Assembly (NCBI GenBank): GCA_900545055.1
Contig: UQXP01000059.1
Coordinates: forward strand, 1 to 9,042
Origin: an uncultured Collinsella sp.
GTDB taxonomy: Bacteria; Actinomycetota; Coriobacteriia; Coriobacteriales; Coriobacteriaceae
Length of the DNA: 9,042 nucleotides
Direction of reading: 5' to 3'
Shown here: piece after piece, positions 6,254-9,042 of the stretch
Position numbering within the stretch: position 1 is the stretch's first letter
Layout of the letters: each line of letters begins with the position of its first letter
Position numbers and translations under genes: made by a program
The notes under the pieces: generated by a model
The model's database searches: none
What the model was told of the DNA's origin: nothing
The model's input: only the letters and a program-made list of their open reading frames with translations

Positions 6254-6880
6254 ATGAACCTCGTATTGCTCGGAGCTCCGGGTGCCGGTAAGGGCACCGT
6301 CGCACAGGAGCTCGTCGCCGAGTTTGGCGTCGCTCACATTTCCACGGGCGACCTGCTGCGTGCTGCCGTCAAGGGTGGCACCGAGCTTGGTATTCAGGCT
6401 AAGAAGTACATGGACGCTGGCGAGCTCGTTCCCGACCAGCTCGTGATCGACCTTGTCAAGGAGCGCCTTGCCGCCGATGACGCCCAGCAGGGCTTCATCC
6501 TCGACGGCTTCCCGCGCAACACCGCCCAGGCTGTGACGCTCGATTCCGAGCTTTCCGCCATGGGTCGCGAGATCGACTGTGCCCTTCTGGTCGATGTGGC
6601 CCCCGAGGTCATTATCGATCGTCTGTCTTCGCGTCGCACCTGCCGCGCCTGCGGTTACACCGGCACCGCTGCCGATGCCACCTGCCCCAAGTGCGCAGGC
6701 GAGATGTATCAGCGCGACGACGACAAGCCCGAGACCATCAAGAACCGTCTCGACGTCTACGAGAAGTCCACGAGCCCGCTCGTCGACTACTATCGTGGCC
6801 AGGGTCTGCTCAAGTCGGTCAACGGTGACCAGGCTCGCGAGACCGTGTACGGGGATGTCAAAGAGGCTCTCGGTCTATGA
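6254..6880 (+). CDS. adk: Adenylate kinase with zinc-binding lid
   Basis: Adenylate kinase interconverts ATP + AMP and 2 ADP in the cytoplasm. The ATG at 6254 gives 208 residues and sits 7 nt after the GGAGG of 6242-6246. An in-frame TTG at 6248 lies too close to that site to be the start. The P-loop GAPGAGKGT is at 7-15, the AMP-site motif GFPRN at 85-89, and the catalytic-arginine segment RDDDKPETIKNRL at 154-166. The lid (about 125-155) carries C130-x2-C133 and C144-x2-C147, matching the structural zinc site of Gram-positive enzymes. The spacing between the two cysteine pairs is only 10 residues, shorter than I recall for the Bacillus enzyme (about 16). It follows secY by 18 nt and overlaps map by 4 nt. 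Confidence 0.97.
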   Translation: MNLVLLGAPGAGKGTVAQELVAEFGVAHISTGDLLRAAVKGGTELGIQAKKYMDAGELVPDQLVIDLVKERLAADDAQQGFILDGFPRNTAQAVTLDSELSAMGREIDCALLVDVAPEVIIDRLSSRRTCRACGYTGTAADATCPKCAGEMYQRDDDKPETIKNRLDVYEKSTSPLVDYYRGQGLLKSVNGDQARETVYGDVKEALGL

Positions 6881-7665
6881 TCAAGATTAAGTCTGCAACG
6901 CAAATCGAGCAGATGAAGAAGGCAGGAGCGCTATCTAAGATGGCGCTCCGCCACGTTGGAGCCATGGTACGCCCCGGCGTTTCGACTTTTGAGCTCGATC
7001 AGCTCGCGGAGCAGATTATCCGCATGCATGGCGGCACCCCTGCCTTTAAGGGTTACGGCGGGTTCCCTGGGACCATTTGCGCATCGATCAACGATGCCGT
7101 GGTCCACGGTATTCCCAACCCTGACATGATCCTGCGCGATGGCGATATCATCTCCATCGATACGGGAGCCGTTGTCGACGGTTGGGTCGGCGATAACGCT
7201 TGGACGTTTTTCGTCGGCACCCCCACGCCCGAAGCCAAGGCTTTGTGCGAGGTCACGCGCGATTGCCTTAAGGCTGCCATCGAGCAGGCTGTTCCCGGTA
7301 ACCATATCGGGGACGTTGGTTATGCCGTTCAGTCCCTCGCCGAGTCTCACGGTTACGGCGTGCTTCGCGATTATGTGGGTCATGGCATTGGCCGCGTGAT
7401 GCACGAGGACCCCAACGTTCCTAACTATGGAAAGAAGGGGAGGGGCGTTCGCCTCCAGGCCGGCATGGTCATTGCCATCGAGCCGATGGTTACGATGGGT
7501 TCCAACCATGTGAGCACGGGCTCCGACGGTTGGATTGTTACGACCAACGACCACCTGCCCGCCGCGCATTACGAGAACACCGTCGCCATTACCAATGACG
7601 GTCCGGTGATTCTCACCACCGACGCGCAAGGTGCTTGGTGTTCGCTCCAAGGCGGAGAAATGTAA
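6877..7665 (+). CDS. map: Methionine aminopeptidase type I
   Basis: This metalloenzyme removes the initiator methionine from new proteins at the ribosome. The 262-residue product matches the type Ia form, with no N-terminal extension. The five metal ligands are visible: D95 (in SIDTGA), D106 (in VGDNAW), H169 (in GHGIGR), E202 (in AIEPM) and E233 (in HYENT). The substrate-site histidines are H77 (VVHGIP) and H176 (MHEDPN). The motif after D106 reads GDNAW where GDSAW or GDTS is usual. The ATG overlaps the adk TGA as ATGA (6877-6880), so expression should be coupled to adk. It is the last gene of the spc-type block before a gap with a new promoter candidate. Confidence 0.97.
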   Translation: MIKIKSATQIEQMKKAGALSKMALRHVGAMVRPGVSTFELDQLAEQIIRMHGGTPAFKGYGGFPGTICASINDAVVHGIPNPDMILRDGDIISIDTGAVVDGWVGDNAWTFFVGTPTPEAKALCEVTRDCLKAAIEQAVPGNHIGDVGYAVQSLAESHGYGVLRDYVGHGIGRVMHEDPNVPNYGKKGRGVRLQAGMVIAIEPMVTMGSNHVSTGSDGWIVTTNDHLPAAHYENTVAITNDGPVILTTDAQGAWCSLQGGEM

Positions 7666-7669
7666 CAAG

Positions 7670-7687
7670 TTCCACTTAGTTGTGGAG
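7670..7687 (+). other. Small hairpin after map
   Basis: TTCCAC (7670-7675) can pair with GTGGAG (7682-7687) over 5-6 bp with a 6-nt loop. No T run follows. It is too weak to call a terminator, though it lies directly behind the map stop and ahead of the infA promoter candidate. Confidence 0.25.
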
Positions 7688-7701
7688 CCATTACGAAGAT
7701 A

Positions 7702-7730
7702 TTACGATACGTGCATGCGTATTGTAGAAT
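7702..7730 (+). promoter_or_regulatory. Promoter candidate for the infA-rpmJ-rpsM-rpsK block
   Basis: TAGAAT (7725-7730) is a 5-of-6 match to the -10 box, and TTACGA (7702-7707) is a weak 3-of-6 -35 box 17 bp upstream. The gap (7666-7769) is clearly AT-richer than the genes around it. The -35 box lies in the second copy of a direct repeat ATTACGA (7690-7696 and 7701-7707, 11 bp apart). The spacer holds an inverted repeat ATACG/CGTAT (7707-7711, 7718-7722). Start of transcription would be near 7737. Confidence 0.5.
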
Positions 7731-7769
7731 ACTCAATCGCTGTCGTTTTCTAGAGAAAGATGATTGCTT

Positions 7770-7988
7770 GTGAAGAAGGAAGACGCAATTGAGCTCGAGG
7801 GTACGGTAAAGGAACCGCTGCCCAACGCCATGTTTAAGGTCGAGCTCGAGAACGGTCATTCGGTTCTGTGCAACATTTCTGGCAAGATCCGAATGAATTA
7901 CATCCGTATTCTCCCCGGTGACAGGGTTGTCGTGGAGCTTTCCCCGTACGACCTGACCCGCGGCCGCATCACCTATCGCTACAAATAG
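7770..7988 (+). CDS. infA: Translation initiation factor IF-1
   Basis: IF-1 binds the 30S A site during initiation. Starting at GTG 7770 the product has 72 residues, exactly the family's usual length, beginning MKKEDAIELEGTV. A TTG two codons earlier (7764) is possible but would make an unusual 74-residue form. The OB-fold sequence is almost consensus: LPNAMFKVELENGH (18-31), ISGKIRMNYIRILPGD (38-53) and the end LSPYDLTRGRITYRYK. The ribosome-binding site is poor: only GAGAAAG (7753-7759), 10 nt before the GTG. That is unlike the strong sites of its neighbours. Confidence 0.96.
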   Translation: MKKEDAIELEGTVKEPLPNAMFKVELENGHSVLCNISGKIRMNYIRILPGDRVVVELSPYDLTRGRITYRYK

Positions 7989-8013
7989 CGGCACGCATAC
8001 ACGCACTCCATTT

Positions 8014-8089
8014 CCGGCTGCAGGCTTAGCTCAACCTACGGTCGGATTGTGTGTGAAGACCAGCCATAGTTTTAAACGCCTGCGGCTGG
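8014..8089 (+). other. Long-range stem in the infA-rpmJ spacer
   Basis: The 150-nt spacer 7989-8138 contains no gene. CCGGCTGCAGGC (8014-8025) can pair along its whole length with GCCTGCGGCTGG (8078-8089), giving 12 bp with two G-U pairs around a 52-nt loop. Within the loop GGTC (8040-8043) may pair with GACC (8058-8061). No T run follows, and the rpmJ ribosome-binding site starts 38 nt later. A regulatory leader or mRNA stability element for rpmJ-rpsM is possible; no known family is recognised. Confidence 0.45.
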
Positions 8090-8138
8090 GCGAGTAGATA
8101 GTAGGGAAGTAGTTTGAGCGCTACCGAAAGGAAGAACG

Positions 8139-8252
8139 ATGAAGGTACGTCCTTCGGTCAAGAAGATGTGCGATAAGTGCAAAATCATTAGGCGCCATGG
8201 CAAGGTCCTCGTCATTTGCGAGAACCCCCGTCATAAGCAGCGTCAGGGTTAA
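8139..8252 (+). CDS. rpmJ: 50S ribosomal protein L36, zinc type (bL36)
   Basis: L36 is the smallest 50S protein and helps organise 23S rRNA late in assembly. This 37-codon gene begins MKVRPSVKKMCDKCK and ends RHKQRQG, the standard sequence and length. The zinc ribbon is intact with C11, C14, C27 and H32, so it is the zinc-containing form. AAAGGA (8127-8132) lies 6 nt before the ATG. It sits between infA and rpsM, as in many Gram-positive and actinobacterial alpha-type clusters, and is 14 nt before the rpsM start. Confidence 0.98.
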   Translation: MKVRPSVKKMCDKCKIIRRHGKVLVICENPRHKQRQG

Positions 8253-8266
8253 GAGAGGAGACTACG

Positions 8267-8641
8267 TTGGCCCGTATTAATGGTGTCGACCTCCCGCGTG
8301 AGAAGCGCGTTGAGATCGGTCTGACCTACATTTACGGCATCGGCCGCACCACTGCGACGAAGATCTGCGTCGAGTGCAACGTTAACGTGGATACGCGCGT
8401 TAAGGACCTCACCGAGGATGAGGTTAACGCCATCCGTGATTATATCGATAAGAACCAGATCATGGTTGAGGGCGACCTCCGCCGTGAGCGCAACCAGAAC
8501 GTCAAGCGCCTTATGGACATCGGCTGCAACCGCGGCCTTCGTCACCGCAAGGGCCTCCCGGTCCGCGGCCAGCGCACCCACACTAACGCTCGTACCCGCA
8601 AGGGCCCGAAGCGTCAGATCGGTGCTAAGAAGAAGAAATAA
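8267..8641 (+). CDS. rpsM: 30S ribosomal protein S13 (uS13)
   Basis: S13 lies in the 30S head, forms the bridge to L5 of the 50S subunit and touches P-site tRNA. The 124-residue product begins MARINGVDLPREKRVEIGLT with the helix-two-turns-helix motif around YIYGIGRTTA (21-30), then GLPVRGQRTHTNARTRKG (96-113) and a lysine-rich tail that reaches the tRNA. The start is TTG at 8267, chosen because GAGAGGAG (8253-8260) lies 6 nt upstream and because the conserved N-terminus begins exactly there. No ATG or GTG is available at that point. Confidence 0.97.
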   Translation: MARINGVDLPREKRVEIGLTYIYGIGRTTATKICVECNVNVDTRVKDLTEDEVNAIRDYIDKNQIMVEGDLRRERNQNVKRLMDIGCNRGLRHRKGLPVRGQRTHTNARTRKGPKRQIGAKKKK

Positions 8642-8655
8642 GGAGCGCTAGATAG

Positions 8656-9042
8656 ATGGCTACTGCTAAGAAGAACGTTCGCGCTGCCCGTCTGAAGCGC
8701 GCGGACCGTAAGAACATTTCCGTGGGCCAGGCTCACATTCGTTCTACGTTCAACAACACGATCGTTTCGATCACCGATCCCCAGGGCAACGTCATTTCCT
8801 GGAAGTCGGCTGGCCAGGTGGGCTTCAAGGGCTCCCGTAAGTCCACGCCGTTCGCTGCCCAGATGGCTGCCGAGGCTGCTGCCAAGCAGGCCATGGAGCA
8901 CGGTATGAAGAAGGTTTCCGTCTTCGTCAAGGGCCCCGGCTCCGGTCGTGAGACCGCCATCCGCTCCCTCCAGGCTGCTGGCCTCGAGGTCTCGAGCATC
9001 CAGGACAAGACCCCCATCCCGCACAACGGCTGCCGCCCCAAG
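8656..9042 (+). CDS. rpsK: 30S ribosomal protein S11 (uS11), 3' end cut by the window
   Basis: S11 lies on the 30S platform beside the mRNA exit and the Shine-Dalgarno helix. The first 129 codons are present, starting MATAKKNVRAARLKRADRKN, with the conserved HIRSTFNNTIVSITDPQGN (27-45), GFKGSRKSTPFAAQ (56-69), FVKGPGSGRE (90-99) and TPIPHNGCRPK (119-129). The family normally ends with a few more basic residues, so only about five codons and the stop are missing. AGGAG (8641-8645) overlaps the rpsM stop and lies 10 nt before the ATG. Confidence 0.97.
   Translation, partial: MATAKKNVRAARLKRADRKNISVGQAHIRSTFNNTIVSITDPQGNVISWKSAGQVGFKGSRKSTPFAAQMAAEAAAKQAMEHGMKKVSVFVKGPGSGRETAIRSLQAAGLEVSSIQDKTPIPHNGCRPK

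Noticed and set aside
4952..6337. Long antisense open frame (461 codons) opposite secY and adk
   Set aside because: It mirrors the strong third-position C/G bias of real genes, has a charged low-complexity sequence rich in Asp, Glu, His and Arg, and is opposite a certain secY.
8020..8083. tRNA-like stretch: GCAGGC followed by TTAGCTCAA and a closing GCCTGC
   Set aside because: The acceptor-like stem and D-arm-like wording are suggestive, but there is no TTCGA T-arm, no anticodon stem of the right size, and the length of 64 nt is too short.
1..9042. CRISPR arrays, transposase genes, rRNA or tRNA genes, prophage or defence genes
   Set aside because: None is visible. All genes after 1424 belong to the ordinary ribosomal cluster, and the only repeats are those listed.

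Overview
The window comes from a GC-rich, probably actinobacterial chromosome and is almost entirely a ribosomal-protein cluster on the + strand. Protein wording, strong C-ending codon preference, the zinc-type S14 and the secY-adk-map-infA-rpmJ order suggest a Coriobacteriia gut anaerobe (Collinsella-like). That placement is inferred from memory of the families; no search was run.

Layout. Bases 1-63 are the last 20 codons of an unidentified gene. It is followed 9 nt later by an XdhC/CoxI-family gene for molybdenum-hydroxylase maturation (73-1116). A 307-nt gap (1117-1423) then holds a long hairpin-forming inverted repeat, an 8-bp tandem repeat, a good sigma-70-type promoter and a strongly folded mRNA leader. 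From 1424 the spc gene block runs without interruption: rplE, rpsN (zinc form), rpsH, rplF, rplR, rpsE, rpmD, rplO, secY, adk, map. A 104-nt AT-richer gap with a second promoter candidate leads into the alpha-type block: infA, rpmJ (37 codons), rpsM, and rpsK, which is cut by the window edge just before its stop.

How it works together. The genes make parts of both ribosomal subunits (L5, L6, L15, L18, L30, L36; S5, S8, S11, S13, S14), initiation factor 1, the SecYEG channel core, adenylate kinase and the methionine aminopeptidase that trims new proteins. From rplR to map the genes are tightly packed (gaps of 0-18 nt, with 4-7 nt overlaps at rplO/secY and adk/map). Gaps of 33-150 nt around rpsN, rpsH, rplF, infA and rpmJ mostly contain hairpins. 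Five genes start with GTG or TTG: rpsN, rplF, secY and infA (GTG), and rpsM (TTG).

No new defence or mobile system is visible. The most notable points are the junction itself (rplE is preceded by xdhC, its own promoter and a folded leader, not by rplN-rplX), the large inverted repeat behind xdhC, and the folded spacer between infA and rpmJ.
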